Part shown: positions 9,025-18,159 of the stretch, piece after piece
Position numbering within the stretch: the first letter of the stretch is position 1
Layout: every line of letters starts with the position of its first letter
Assembly (NCBI RefSeq): GCF_001045465.1
Contig: NZ_LFND01000003.1
Location: 372,001 to 436,000 of the forward strand
DNA from: Chryseobacterium angstadtii
GTDB taxonomy: Bacteria; Bacteroidota; Bacteroidia; Flavobacteriales; Weeksellaceae
DNA length: 64,000 bases
Direction of reading: 5' to 3'
Translations under genes and position numbers: made by a program
Notes under the pieces: generated by a model
Seen by the model: only the letters and a program-made list of their open reading frames with translations
What the model was told of the DNA's origin: nothing
The model's database searches: none

Positions 9025-11693
9025 TGAAACTGAGTGTTATTAAAATTACGGTGATTACATTTTCATTAAGTCCGTTTTTTATACATGCCCAGAAAGATAA
9101 ACCACTGTACAAAGATCCAAAGCAGCCTGTTGAGGCCAGAGTTCAGGACCTTTTGAAAAGAATGACTCCCGAAGAGAAATTCTGGCAGTGTTTTATGATT
9201 CCCGGAGATCTCGATAACGTCCCGGTAAATCAATACAGACATGGGATTTTCGGACTGCAGGTAAGTGCAGAAAATCAGGGTGGTGGTGCAGCCGGGCAGC
9301 TCCTGAAGTATAATGCGGGTGAAAATGCAGAAAAACTGGCAAAAAAGATCAATGCCATTCAAAAATACTTTGTGGAAGAATCCAGACTGGGAATTCCTGT
9401 TATTCCTTTTGATGAAGCTTTGCACGGGCTTATGCGTGAAGGGTCAACCGCTTTTCCGCAGGCGATTGGTCTGGCGGCTTCATTCAATCCTGATCTGATG
9501 AAAGAAGTGTCTGAAACGATAGCGAAAGAATCCAGATTACGGGGAATCCGTCAGATTCTTACTCCGGTTGTGAATCTGGCCAGCGATGTGAGATGGGGAC
9601 GCACAGAAGAAACCTATGGTGAAGATCCTTTTCTGACTTCTTTAATGGCGGTTAATTTTGTAAGTTCTTTCGAAAATAAAGGAATTATTACTACCCCGAA
9701 ACATTTTCTGGCCAATGTAGGAGAGGGCGGAAGAGATTCTTATCCGATCCACTGGAGCAGAAGATATCTGGAGGAAACCCATCTCGTTCCTTTTTATAAA
9801 GCCTTTACGACAGGGAAAAGCAGATCCGTGATGACAGCTTATAACCTTATAGACGGAAGGCCTTCAACGGCCAATCATTGGCTGCTTACAGAAAAGCTGA
9901 AAAAAGACTGGAACTTCGAAGGTTTTGTCATCAGCGATGCGAGTGCGGTAGGTGGGGCTAATGTATTGCATTTCACAGCGAAGGATTATGATGATGCCTC
10001 TGCTCAAGCCATTAATGCAGGGCTTGATGTTATATTTCAGACAGAATATCAGCATTATAAACTCTTTATTCCTCCATTTCTGGACGGAAGAATTCCCAAA
10101 GAAAGAATAGATGATGCGGTAGGCAGAGTACTCAGAGCCAAATTTGAATTAGGACTGTTTGAAAATCCTTATGTTTCCGAAAACGATATTCAGGAACTGA
10201 AGAAGCTGAATGCTAAACCCCTTGCAGAAAAAGCCGCAGTTGAATCTTTTGTCCTGTTACAGAATGATCACAGTACGCTGCCTATTTCCATGAATGCAAA
10301 GAAGATTGCCGTGATTGGGACGGATGCTGCTGATGCAAGACTGGGTGGATATTCCGGGCCGGGAAATAATAAAGTGAGTATTCTGCAGGGAATTAAAAAT
10401 TTCACTAAGAATAAAAATATCGAAATTCTTTATGCAAAAGGGATTACATGGAATGTAAAGGAATTCAAAACCGTTCCTGCCGATTTTTTATCTTTTGAGA
10501 ATAAAAAAGGACTGAAAGGAAATTATTTCTCCAACAGCGGTTTACAAAATACTCCTGTGCTTGAAAGACAGGATGATCAGATTAATTTTAAATGGACTTT
10601 ATATTCGCCGGACCCTGCAAAACTGGATCCGGACAATTACAGTGTACGCTGGACCGGAAAACTGAAAGCCCCTGAAAGTGGGAAATATGAGCTTGGACTG
10701 CGCGGAAATGATGGTTTCAGACTATACCTCAATGGAAAAATAATTGTAGATCAATGGGAAAAGATAGGCTATACGACGAAAACAACGGCCATAGATTTTG
10801 TGAAAAATCAACAGGATGATCTCGTTATTGAGTTTCGTGAAAGCAGAGGAGAAGGTAATATTGAACTGGTCTGGAACTATGGAATTGAAACGTACCAAAA
10901 GGATTTTGATGAGGCTTTAAAAGTAATACAGAATGCAGATCAGATTGTTATAGCAGCGGGAATTCATGAGGGAGAATTTCAGGACCGTTCTTCTCTCAGC
11001 CTTCCGGGAAATCAGGAAAAATTTATCCATGAAGCGGCGAAACTAAATAAACCTGTTACCGTTCTTCTGGTGGGAGGTTCTGCTATAAAAACAAGCGGAT
11101 GGAAGGATGAGGTAGGTGCTATTCTAGAGGTCTGGTATCCCGGTGAAGAAGGTGGAAACGCAATTGCCAAAGTTCTGTTTGGTGCAGAAAATCCGTCCGG
11201 AAAACTGCCCATTACATTTCCTGCTGAAGAAGGCCAGCTTCCACTGACGTATAATCATCACCCGACGGGAAGGGGAAATGACTATCATGACCTTAGCGGA
11301 GAACCTTTGTATCCTTTTGGTTTCGGACTCAGCTATACAAATTTTGAGATTTCAGATTTACAGTTGAATAAAAGCAGATATACCGGTAATGATACGATTG
11401 TGGCCACCGTACAGGTGAAAAATACAGGTGAAAAATCGGGGAGTGAAGTGGTTCAGTTGTATGTAAAAGACTTGCTTTCATCCGTGTCCAGACCGATTCT
11501 GGAATTAAAAGGACTCAAAAAGATTCATTTAAACAAAGGAGAATCAAAACAGGTAACCATTGAAGTTCCGGTAAAAGAGCTTCAGTTTTTAGATGAACAT
11601 ATGAAATGGACCGTAGAAAAAGGAACCTACAGAATTATGGTGGGAAATTCTTCTAAAAATCTGCCTTTGAAAAAGAATATTGAGATTGAATAA
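9024..11693 (+). CDS. GH3 glycoside hydrolase with PA14 insert
   Basis: The 889-residue protein has a signal peptide and a GH3 N-terminal barrel. The nucleophile region GFVISDAS is near residue 304, and KHFLANVGEGGRDS is part of the substrate pocket. A PA14 domain (about 490-615, including LRGNDGFRLYLNGK) is inserted in the second GH3 domain. The protein ends with a fibronectin-III-like domain (about 790-885, with VKNTGEKSGSEVVQLYV). The family covers beta-glucosidases, beta-xylosidases and related enzymes, and the exact sugar cannot be read. It is coupled to the GH29 fucosidase by a one-base overlap, suggesting joint trimming of a fucosylated glycan. Confidence 0.92.
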   Translation: MKLSVIKITVITFSLSPFFIHAQKDKPLYKDPKQPVEARVQDLLKRMTPEEKFWQCFMIPGDLDNVPVNQYRHGIFGLQVSAENQGGGAAGQLLKYNAGENAEKLAKKINAIQKYFVEESRLGIPVIPFDEALHGLMREGSTAFPQAIGLAASFNPDLMKEVSETIAKESRLRGIRQILTPVVNLASDVRWGRTEETYGEDPFLTSLMAVNFVSSFENKGIITTPKHFLANVGEGGRDSYPIHWSRRYLEETHLVPFYKAFTTGKSRSVMTAYNLIDGRPSTANHWLLTEKLKKDWNFEGFVISDASAVGGANVLHFTAKDYDDASAQAINAGLDVIFQTEYQHYKLFIPPFLDGRIPKERIDDAVGRVLRAKFELGLFENPYVSENDIQELKKLNAKPLAEKAAVESFVLLQNDHSTLPISMNAKKIAVIGTDAADARLGGYSGPGNNKVSILQGIKNFTKNKNIEILYAKGITWNVKEFKTVPADFLSFENKKGLKGNYFSNSGLQNTPVLERQDDQINFKWTLYSPDPAKLDPDNYSVRWTGKLKAPESGKYELGLRGNDGFRLYLNGKIIVDQWEKIGYTTKTTAIDFVKNQQDDLVIEFRESRGEGNIELVWNYGIETYQKDFDEALKVIQNADQIVIAAGIHEGEFQDRSSLSLPGNQEKFIHEAAKLNKPVTVLLVGGSAIKTSGWKDEVGAILEVWYPGEEGGNAIAKVLFGAENPSGKLPITFPAEEGQLPLTYNHHPTGRGNDYHDLSGEPLYPFGFGLSYTNFEISDLQLNKSRYTGNDTIVATVQVKNTGEKSGSEVVQLYVKDLLSSVSRPILELKGLKKIHLNKGESKQVTIEVPVKELQFLDEHMKWTVEKGTYRIMVGNSSKNLPLKKNIEIE

Positions 11694-11900
11694 TTCTTTG
11701 TTCCGCTATAAAATTCTACTTCAATTCATCTTTAAAATAAATAGATTATTGTTGATAAAAACCGGTGTTCTGGACTGTTTTGGAGTAATTGGATAAATGC
11801 AATGGGCGTATTTGGTATGATATGTGTAATATTTATTGAAACCTGAATGGATTTAACGGATAAAATCAATCATTTAAAATCATTCAAAAAAATAAATGTC

Positions 11901-12161
11901 ATGAGAAAGTTTTTAATATCATCAATCTTGTTATTAGGCCTGTCAATGAGTGTGAATGCACAGAAAAGTCCACCTGTTCCTCCACATCCGTCCAAAGCGG
12001 AACTGATTAATATAAAATCGCGTGAGCTGGATAAAAGATATAACCAGGAAAAGAAACTGATTATGGGACATCCTTTAGCCACCAAAAAGATGAAGAGAGA
12101 TCAGATGAAGGCTTTAAATGAAAAATACCAAAGCCAGAAAAGATTACTGAAAAAAATGTAG
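11901..12161 (+). CDS. Small secreted lysine-rich protein, unknown
   Basis: Starting at the ATG at 11901 gives 86 residues with a clean signal peptide ending in SVNAQ. This is preferred over the in-frame ATG at 11847, which would add a hydrophilic extension in front of the signal. The mature part is proline-rich (PPVPPHP), then a strongly basic helix-like stretch (KKLIMGHPLATKKMKRDQMK). The family is not recognised. A terminator hairpin lies 36 bp downstream, so it is probably a single-gene transcript. Confidence 0.65.
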   Translation: MRKFLISSILLLGLSMSVNAQKSPPVPPHPSKAELINIKSRELDKRYNQEKKLIMGHPLATKKMKRDQMKALNEKYQSQKRLLKKM

Positions 12162-12196
12162 TTCAGAGCTCTATAAAAATAATACCTAAAAGTATC

Positions 12197-12233
12197 AAAG
12201 CCGTTTTATTTGAATGTAAAACGGCTTTTTTAT
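12197..12233 (+). terminator. Rho-independent terminator
   Basis: A perfect 12-bp stem (aaagccgtttta with taaaacggcttt), an 8-nt loop and a following T run sit 36 bp after the small secreted protein gene. Confidence 0.9.
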
Positions 12234-12513
12234 TCTGTAAAATATCCTGCTGCGTAAGCTGCGTTGCCGAGGTTTTAACGTCAGGCATCCGTTTCTATAT
12301 CATTAACTATATTATGATGTTAGGTGTAGTTCACTACTAGGGTCGTGCTATTTTTTAATTAATCGCTAATATTTGACTCAAAATATAAGTTAGGCAGAAG
12401 ATCTTATTCCTTTCCGATAAATCAAACAGGGTTTGTGTTCAGTGAAATATGACCCGGCAGAGCATTAAACATCCAATATTTTTCCTTAAATTCGCATAAA
12501 AATTTTTAAAATA
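12234..12513. other. Intergenic region upstream of lpdA
   Basis: No convincing gene is seen in this stretch. It should hold the lpdA promoter. The sequence taaattcg about 20 bp before the start is only a weak match to the Bacteroidota -7 element TAnnTTTG, so no promoter is called. Confidence 0.4.
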
Positions 12514-13902
12514 ATGAATTACGATATCATTGTCATCGGAAGCGGTCCTGGCGGTTATGTTACTGCGATCAGAGCAGCACAATTGGGTTTCAAAACTGCA
12601 ATTATCGAAAAAGAAAACTTAGGAGGTATCTGCCTGAACTGGGGATGTATTCCTACGAAGGCTTTATTAAAGTCTGCTCAGGTTTTTCATTATATCAACC
12701 ATGCTGAAGATTATGGTCTGAATAAAGTAGAAGCGAGCTTTGAGTTTCCTAATGTGATTCAGAGAAGCCGTGGCGTTGCCAGCAAAATGAGCAAAGGAAT
12801 TGAATTCCTTATGAAGAAGAACAAAATTGACGTAATTCTTGGTACGGCTACTATTCAGAAAGGTAAAAAAGTATCGGTTACAGATAAAGACGGTAAAGTA
12901 ACCGAATATGCAGGTCAGCACATCATTATTGCTACCGGAGCACGTTCAAGAGAGCTTCCGAACCTTCCTCAGGACGGTAAAAAAGTAATTGGATACAGAC
13001 AGGCACTATCTCTTCCTGAGCAGCCGAAATCTATGATTGTAGTAGGTTCAGGAGCTATCGGGGTAGAATTTGCCGATTTCTATAATACAATGGGAACCAA
13101 AGTAACGGTTGTAGAATTTATGCCAAACATTGTTCCTGTAGAAGATGAGGAAATTTCTAAACACTTAGAGAAATCTCTGAAAAAGACAGGTATCGAGATC
13201 ATGACCAATGCATCTGTAGAAAGTGTTGATACAAGCGGAGAAGGTGTAAAAGCTACCGTAAAAACAGCAAACGGAACCATTACTCTTGAAGCTGATATTT
13301 TACTTTCTGCCGTTGGTATTGCTGCCAATATCGAAAACATAGGATTGGAAGAAGTAGGAATCCAAACGGATAAAGGAAGAGTATTGGTTAACGAATGGTA
13401 CGAAACTTCTGTTCCTGGTTACTATGCAATTGGTGATATTATTCCAACTCAGGCGTTGGCACACGTTGCTTCTGCTGAAGGAATTACCTGTGTAGAAAAA
13501 ATCAAAGGACTGCATGTTGAGAAAATCGACTATGGCAATATCCCGGGATGTACTTACTGCCACCCTGAAGTAGCTTCTGTAGGTCTTACTGAAAAGCAGG
13601 CTAAAGAAAAAGGCTACGAAATCAAAGTGGGTAAATTCCCTCTTTCAGCAAGCGGTAAAGCTACAGCTAACGGAAATACAGACGGTTTCGTTAAAGTAAT
13701 CTTCGATGCTAAATACGGTGAGTGGCTAGGATGTCATATGATTGGAGACGGAGTTACAGATATGGTTGCAGAAGCCGTAGTAGCCAGAAAACTGGAAACT
13801 ACAGGTCATGAGATCATCAAGTCTATCCACCCGCACCCAACTGTTTCTGAAGCTATCATGGAAGCGGCAGCAGCAGCTTATGGAGAAGTAATTCACATCT
13901 AA
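12514..13902 (+). CDS. lpdA: Dihydrolipoyl dehydrogenase (E3)
   Basis: The 462-residue flavoprotein has the FAD-binding GxGxxG (GSGPGG, 9-14), the redox-active disulfide GGICLNWGC (Cys40 and Cys45), a second Rossmann loop GSGAIG (about 178) and the C-terminal active-site region HPHPTVSE with catalytic histidine near 439-441. It reoxidises dihydrolipoamide in pyruvate, 2-oxoglutarate or branched-chain 2-oxoacid dehydrogenase complexes, or the glycine cleavage system, and passes electrons to NAD+. No E1 or E2 genes are beside it, as is common for lpdA in flavobacteria. It is followed 33 bp later by a PH-domain gene, possibly co-transcribed. Confidence 0.96.
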   Translation: MNYDIIVIGSGPGGYVTAIRAAQLGFKTAIIEKENLGGICLNWGCIPTKALLKSAQVFHYINHAEDYGLNKVEASFEFPNVIQRSRGVASKMSKGIEFLMKKNKIDVILGTATIQKGKKVSVTDKDGKVTEYAGQHIIIATGARSRELPNLPQDGKKVIGYRQALSLPEQPKSMIVVGSGAIGVEFADFYNTMGTKVTVVEFMPNIVPVEDEEISKHLEKSLKKTGIEIMTNASVESVDTSGEGVKATVKTANGTITLEADILLSAVGIAANIENIGLEEVGIQTDKGRVLVNEWYETSVPGYYAIGDIIPTQALAHVASAEGITCVEKIKGLHVEKIDYGNIPGCTYCHPEVASVGLTEKQAKEKGYEIKVGKFPLSASGKATANGNTDGFVKVIFDAKYGEWLGCHMIGDGVTDMVAEAVVARKLETTGHEIIKSIHPHPTVSEAIMEAAAAAYGEVIHI

Positions 13903-13935
13903 ACAATCAATATAACTAATACCATTCAATAAAAG

Positions 13936-14550
13936 ATGTTTAAAAAATTAGCTGCAGAAGCACTGGGACTTGGGGATATCGGAAAGATTATTCCTTCTCA
14001 GGATTACGATAAAGTAGATTCGGATGATTATATTTTATCAGAGGATAATGAGAAAATTTTCTTCTTAATCAAATCCAAAAGAGATGAATACTGCTTTACC
14101 AACAGAGCATTAATTCATATCGACGGAGCAAGTGCTCTGGATAAAAAAAGGATTTTAAGAAGATACGAATATTACCAGTTTCCTTTCTCCAACATCGCAC
14201 TGCAGACAGCAGGAACGATAGACCTTGATGTGGAAATTTCATTTCATATCGGGAATATTCCCCTAATGATCAGTGTGAGTAAAGGCCAGATAGATCAGTT
14301 AAAAGATCTTTACAAAGCGCTTTTAGCCATCCAGCAGGAAGTGCACCACAACCAGTCGCTTTTAGGTTTCTCTGCGGACAGCCTTCAGAAAGCAATTACG
14401 ACTGTGGCTGCAGGAAAGCAGGAAAATGTATCTAAAAGCCAGGAGCTGCAGAACGTGAATGAATATATTTTCAGCTGGACTAAAAGAAGTTTTGATCAAT
14501 ATAATCAAAAGGACTTTTCAGCAATTTTCGAGAAGTATATCAATAATTAA
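13936..14550 (+). CDS. PH-domain-like cytoplasmic protein
   Basis: The 204-residue protein has no signal peptide or membrane segment. The core (about 30-130, with YCFTNRALIHIDG ... FPFSNIALQTAGTIDLDVEISFHIG, shown in parts) resembles bacterial PH-like domains of the YvbH/bPH type. The C-terminal ~70 residues look helical. It starts 33 bp after lpdA and ends in a clear terminator, so the two may share a transcript. The function is unknown, and the family call is by pattern only. Confidence 0.65.
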   Translation: MFKKLAAEALGLGDIGKIIPSQDYDKVDSDDYILSEDNEKIFFLIKSKRDEYCFTNRALIHIDGASALDKKRILRRYEYYQFPFSNIALQTAGTIDLDVEISFHIGNIPLMISVSKGQIDQLKDLYKALLAIQQEVHHNQSLLGFSADSLQKAITTVAAGKQENVSKSQELQNVNEYIFSWTKRSFDQYNQKDFSAIFEKYINN

Positions 14551-14574
14551 GAAGATCAAAAATCTTTTATATAG

Positions 14575-14604
14575 AAACCACAGGCTTTTGTCTGTGGTTT
14601 TTTT
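14575..14604 (+). terminator. Rho-independent terminator
   Basis: A 9-bp stem (aaaccacag with ctgtggttt), an 8-nt loop and a run of Ts sit 24 bp after the PH-domain gene and just before the S9 peptidase gene. Confidence 0.9.
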
Positions 14605-14628
14605 GTAAATTCAGTCAAAAATTTAGAA

Positions 14629-16569
14629 ATGAAGAATACGCCTATAATTCTGGCACTTTTTATGGCCGGAATGTGGTCTGCACAGGGGAAGAACGATTTT
14701 GTAAGTCCCAATGAAAACCTTATCGCCGAAAATATTCTGCCGATTCCAAAGAGCCTGAGCCAGGCCATTAAAAAATATTCCGAAAGCAGAAATGCGGGTA
14801 TTGCCGGAGTGCATCCTAACGGAAAAGAAATTATAGCGGTGACGCGTTTTGCCTCTACGAACCAGCTTCATAAGATCTCTGTACCTATGGGAGCCAGAAA
14901 GCAGCTGACTTTCTTTGATGAACCTGTGAGTACAGCCTCTTACGAACCTGTAAAAGGAGAATATGTAATTTATAACAAAGATACGGGCGGAAATGAATTC
15001 GGGCAGCTTTTTAAGCTTGATCTGAAAACACTGGAATCTAAGCTTCTTACCGATGGAGGAAGGTCTCAGAACGGAGGCGTGACCTGGAAGAAAGACGGTT
15101 CCGGATTTTATTTTTCATCTACGAAAAGAAACGGAGGGGACAGAGATATTTATTATATGAACCCTTTGAAGCCGGAAGATACACAACTCGTTCTTGAATT
15201 GAAAGGCGGCGGCTGGGGAATTTCTGATCTGTCTGAGGACGGAAAAAAACTTCTGATTTCCGAATATGTTTCTGCCAATGATTCTTATCTGTACCTTTTT
15301 GATCTGGAAACCAAAAAACTGGAACCTATTACTGACAGAGAAGAAAAAGGAGTGGTGCAGGTCGCAGGTACATTCAGTAAAAATCCCGATGAAATTTTTT
15401 ACGTCACAGACCGTAATAATGAATTCAGCAGATTGGCCATATTAAATTTAAAAACAAAGAAAACGGAATATATTACGTCTTCTATTCCCTGGAATGTAGA
15501 AAATTATGATCTTTCCAAAGACCAATCCAAACTGGCTTTTGTAACCAATGAGAGCGGAATCAATAAGCTGTATATTTTAGACGCAGCCACCAAAAAATTT
15601 GCACCTGTAAGCCAAATTCCTTTAGGTTTGATGGGAGGTGTGAAGTTCTCAAATGACGGGAAATCACTTTATTTCTCAAGATCCGGAGCAGATTCCGGGT
15701 CCGATATTTATAAAATGGATGTGGCAAGCCAAAATATAGAACGATGGACGGAAAGTGAGCAGGGAGAAATGCAGCCTTCTGATATGTCTGTTCCAAAGCT
15801 TATCGAATGGAAAAGCTTTGATCAGATGAAAATATCAGGGTTTTATTATCCTGCTGCATCGAAATTTACAGGAAAAAGACCTGTGATTATTAACATCCAC
15901 GGAGGTCCGGAGGGGCAATCTATGGCTTCTTCACTGGGTTCTTCCAACTATTTTACGAATGAAATGGGTGTGGCTCTGATTTATCCTAATGTAAGAGGAT
16001 CTTCAGGTTTCGGAAAAACATTTATTGCGGCAGATAACTGGGATCTGAGAATGAATTCCGTAAAGGATATCGGAAGCCTTCTGGACTGGATCGCCAAACA
16101 GCCCGAGCTGGACAAAGACAGAATCATGATCATGGGCGGAAGTTACGGTGGTTTTATGACCCTCGCTACTGCCTACGAATACGCGGATAAAATCAGATGT
16201 TCCGTAGATATTGTCGGAATCTCCGATTTTAATACGTTCCTTAAAAATACCGAAGAATACCGAAGAGATCTGAGAAGAGTAGAGTATGGCGATGAAAGAA
16301 TCCCTAAAATGGCTGCATTTTTCACTAAAATAGCCCCTCTGAATAATATTGACAAAATCAAAAAACCAATGTTTATCATTCAGGGAACCAATGATCCGAG
16401 AGTTCCGGTAACTGAAGCTGTTCAGATGAGAGATAAATTGAAAGCTCAGGGAAAAACGGTTTGGTATCTGGAAGCTAAAAATGAAGGCCACGGATTCAGG
16501 AAAAAAGAAAATGTGGATTTCCAGCGGCTTGCAGTGATCAGATTTATGCAGGAATATCTTTTAAAATAA
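14629..16569 (+). CDS. Secreted S9-family prolyl oligopeptidase-like peptidase
   Basis: The protein has 646 residues with a short signal peptide, an N-terminal beta-propeller (about 60-385) and a C-terminal alpha/beta hydrolase domain. The nucleophile motif GGSYGG puts the catalytic serine at residue 505, the acid is Asp589 in GTNDPRVP, and the base is His621 in EGHGF. The family cleaves short peptides, often after proline or acting as acylaminoacyl or dipeptidyl peptidases, probably in the periplasm here. It stands alone. The accessory segment begins 130 bp after its stop. Confidence 0.92.
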   Translation: MKNTPIILALFMAGMWSAQGKNDFVSPNENLIAENILPIPKSLSQAIKKYSESRNAGIAGVHPNGKEIIAVTRFASTNQLHKISVPMGARKQLTFFDEPVSTASYEPVKGEYVIYNKDTGGNEFGQLFKLDLKTLESKLLTDGGRSQNGGVTWKKDGSGFYFSSTKRNGGDRDIYYMNPLKPEDTQLVLELKGGGWGISDLSEDGKKLLISEYVSANDSYLYLFDLETKKLEPITDREEKGVVQVAGTFSKNPDEIFYVTDRNNEFSRLAILNLKTKKTEYITSSIPWNVENYDLSKDQSKLAFVTNESGINKLYILDAATKKFAPVSQIPLGLMGGVKFSNDGKSLYFSRSGADSGSDIYKMDVASQNIERWTESEQGEMQPSDMSVPKLIEWKSFDQMKISGFYYPAASKFTGKRPVIINIHGGPEGQSMASSLGSSNYFTNEMGVALIYPNVRGSSGFGKTFIAADNWDLRMNSVKDIGSLLDWIAKQPELDKDRIMIMGGSYGGFMTLATAYEYADKIRCSVDIVGISDFNTFLKNTEEYRRDLRRVEYGDERIPKMAAFFTKIAPLNNIDKIKKPMFIIQGTNDPRVPVTEAVQMRDKLKAQGKTVWYLEAKNEGHGFRKKENVDFQRLAVIRFMQEYLLK

Positions 16570-16698
16570 ACTTACGCTAAAATAGTAAAAAAGCGCAAGA
16601 GGGCGAAGATAGGCATAAAAAGGGACTTTTTGGATAAAATGATGGTATTAAGAAGTGCAAAGAAAAGCGGTTCAAAGCAGGCAAAACCCTGATTTCAG

Positions 16699-16718
16699 AT
16701 TACCAAATCGTTACCTGT
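16699..16718 (+). repeat. Putative attL, 20-bp direct repeat
   Basis: The 20-mer attaccaaatcgttacctgt occurs here and again, identically and in the same orientation, at 43761-43780. It lies 110 bp before the integrase start. Flanking bases differ on both sides, so the identity ends exactly at 20 bp. This is the pattern of attachment cores left by integrase-mediated insertion. Confidence 0.75.
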
Positions 16719-16779
16719 TCCCGTTTGGCTGAATGACAACAAATACCTATAATTCAATTAATTGCATTGTTTTTCATAG

Positions 16780-16792
16780 TTCCTTGTAACTC
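16780..16792 (-). repeat. Subterminal inverted repeat, left copy
   Basis: The 13-mer ttccttgtaactc is the exact reverse complement of gagttacaaggaa at 43719-43731. Both copies lie just inside the 20-bp direct repeats, which fits an integrase arm-binding site. A binding role is inferred. Confidence 0.5.
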
Positions 16793-16827
16793 AAAGGAAA
16801 TTAATTTTAATCAAAACCTTTAGAGTT

Positions 16828-18078
16828 ATGGAAAAGACAAAAAGATCAACCTTCAAACTGCTGTTCTACCTGAAAAAGAATGCGGTCAAAAAAAACGGAA
16901 CGGTGTCGATCATGGGAAGGATTACCATCAATGGGCAAGTGTCACAATTCAGCACCAAACTGGAAATTACAGCAGAGCAATGGGATCTAAAATTTGGTAG
17001 GGTAAGCGGAAAAAGCCGTGAAGCAACAGAGGCCAATCAGAAGCTGGACAAGATAAGGCTTCGCATAGACCAATGCTATGGACAGATATTGGAAAAACAA
17101 GGGTACGTTACCGCAGAGAAGCTAAAGAACGCTTTATTGGGCACGGATGACGAGGCAATGACCTTGTTTTCCTTTTTGGAAAAGTTCAATTCCGATTTTG
17201 AGAAGAAAAAAGAAAGCGGACTTAAAAGCTATAATACTTACAGGAAATATGTCTGTCTTTTCAACCACCTTAAAGCATTCTCAAAACACAGATATTCAAA
17301 AGATGATATTTCTTTTAACGAAGTTGACTGCGGTTTTGTTCAGGAATTTGATTTCTATCTGCGTAATGACCTTGGACTTTCCCATAACACCATCTGGATG
17401 TACATGATTGCCCTGACAACGGTGGCAAAGCTTGCCATCAGAAGAAAACATCTGGCCTCCAATCCTTTCGATGAATACCGCAATACCAAGAAGGACAGGG
17501 ACAGAGGTTACCTGTTGAGAAAAGAACTGGAACAGCTTATTGAATACCAGCCCCTGAAAAAGAACCAGGAGTTCATGAAGGATATGTTTGTGTTCAGCTG
17601 TTTTACTGGCCTTTCATACAGTGACATCAGGCTACTCGACAAAAGCAACATACAGGATTTTTTTGATGGCAATACGTGGATCATTACAAGGAGAAAGAAA
17701 ACGGTCGTTCCCTCAAATGTCATGCTTTTGGATATTCCGAAGCTGATCATTGCCAAATATGAAGGTATAGCACGAAACGGAAAATTGTTTCCAATGCTCA
17801 CCAACAGCCATTGCAACGACGTTCTTCAGGAAATGTGCAAGAACATCGAATGCCTAAAGCACAAACGGGTTACTTTCCACTTGGCAAGGCACACCTTTGC
17901 CACCCTGTTTCTGACTGAAGGTGTACCCTTGGAAAGCATCAGCAAAATGATGGGACACAAGAATATTGCTACAACACAGATATATGCCAAGATCCTCAAT
18001 GAGAAGGTTGGCAGGGACATGGCCAAGGTTTCACAAAATTTTAAGGGATTAGAGGCATCATTGAACGGTGGCTTATAA
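16828..18078 (+). CDS. Tyrosine-type site-specific integrase (Bacteroidota mobile-element type)
   Basis: The 416-residue integrase has an Arm/SAM-like N-terminal region (about 1-210) and a C-terminal catalytic domain. HLARHTF gives the HxxR box, MMGHKN the second histidine, and YAK the tyrosine nucleophile. Box I reads CFTGLSYSDIRLL, where most tyrosine recombinases have TGLR. A non-arginine residue at that position is also known in the CTnDOT integrase. It sits 110 bp inside a 20-bp repeat and is the likely enzyme for mobility of the 16.7-43.8 kb segment. A hairpin terminator follows at 18120. Confidence 0.93.
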   Translation: MEKTKRSTFKLLFYLKKNAVKKNGTVSIMGRITINGQVSQFSTKLEITAEQWDLKFGRVSGKSREATEANQKLDKIRLRIDQCYGQILEKQGYVTAEKLKNALLGTDDEAMTLFSFLEKFNSDFEKKKESGLKSYNTYRKYVCLFNHLKAFSKHRYSKDDISFNEVDCGFVQEFDFYLRNDLGLSHNTIWMYMIALTTVAKLAIRRKHLASNPFDEYRNTKKDRDRGYLLRKELEQLIEYQPLKKNQEFMKDMFVFSCFTGLSYSDIRLLDKSNIQDFFDGNTWIITRRKKTVVPSNVMLLDIPKLIIAKYEGIARNGKLFPMLTNSHCNDVLQEMCKNIECLKHKRVTFHLARHTFATLFLTEGVPLESISKMMGHKNIATTQIYAKILNEKVGRDMAKVSQNFKGLEASLNGGL

Positions 18079-18119
18079 ATCACTAAAATAACGTTATTCT
18101 CGTTTATCTATACCTTTTT

Positions 18120-18153
18120 AATCAGGAACTTAATTTCTTGTTCCTGATTTTTG
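18120..18153 (+). terminator. Rho-independent terminator after integrase
   Basis: A 10-bp stem (aatcaggaac with gttcctgatt), a 10-nt loop and a following T run sit between the convergent integrase and hsdR genes. The T run is on the plus strand, so it serves the integrase. Confidence 0.8.
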
Positions 18154-18159
18154 ATGTAT

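Noticed and set aside
16699..16718. tRNA 3' end as integration target
   Set aside because: No cloverleaf, T-loop or acceptor pairing can be formed around any of the att-like copies.
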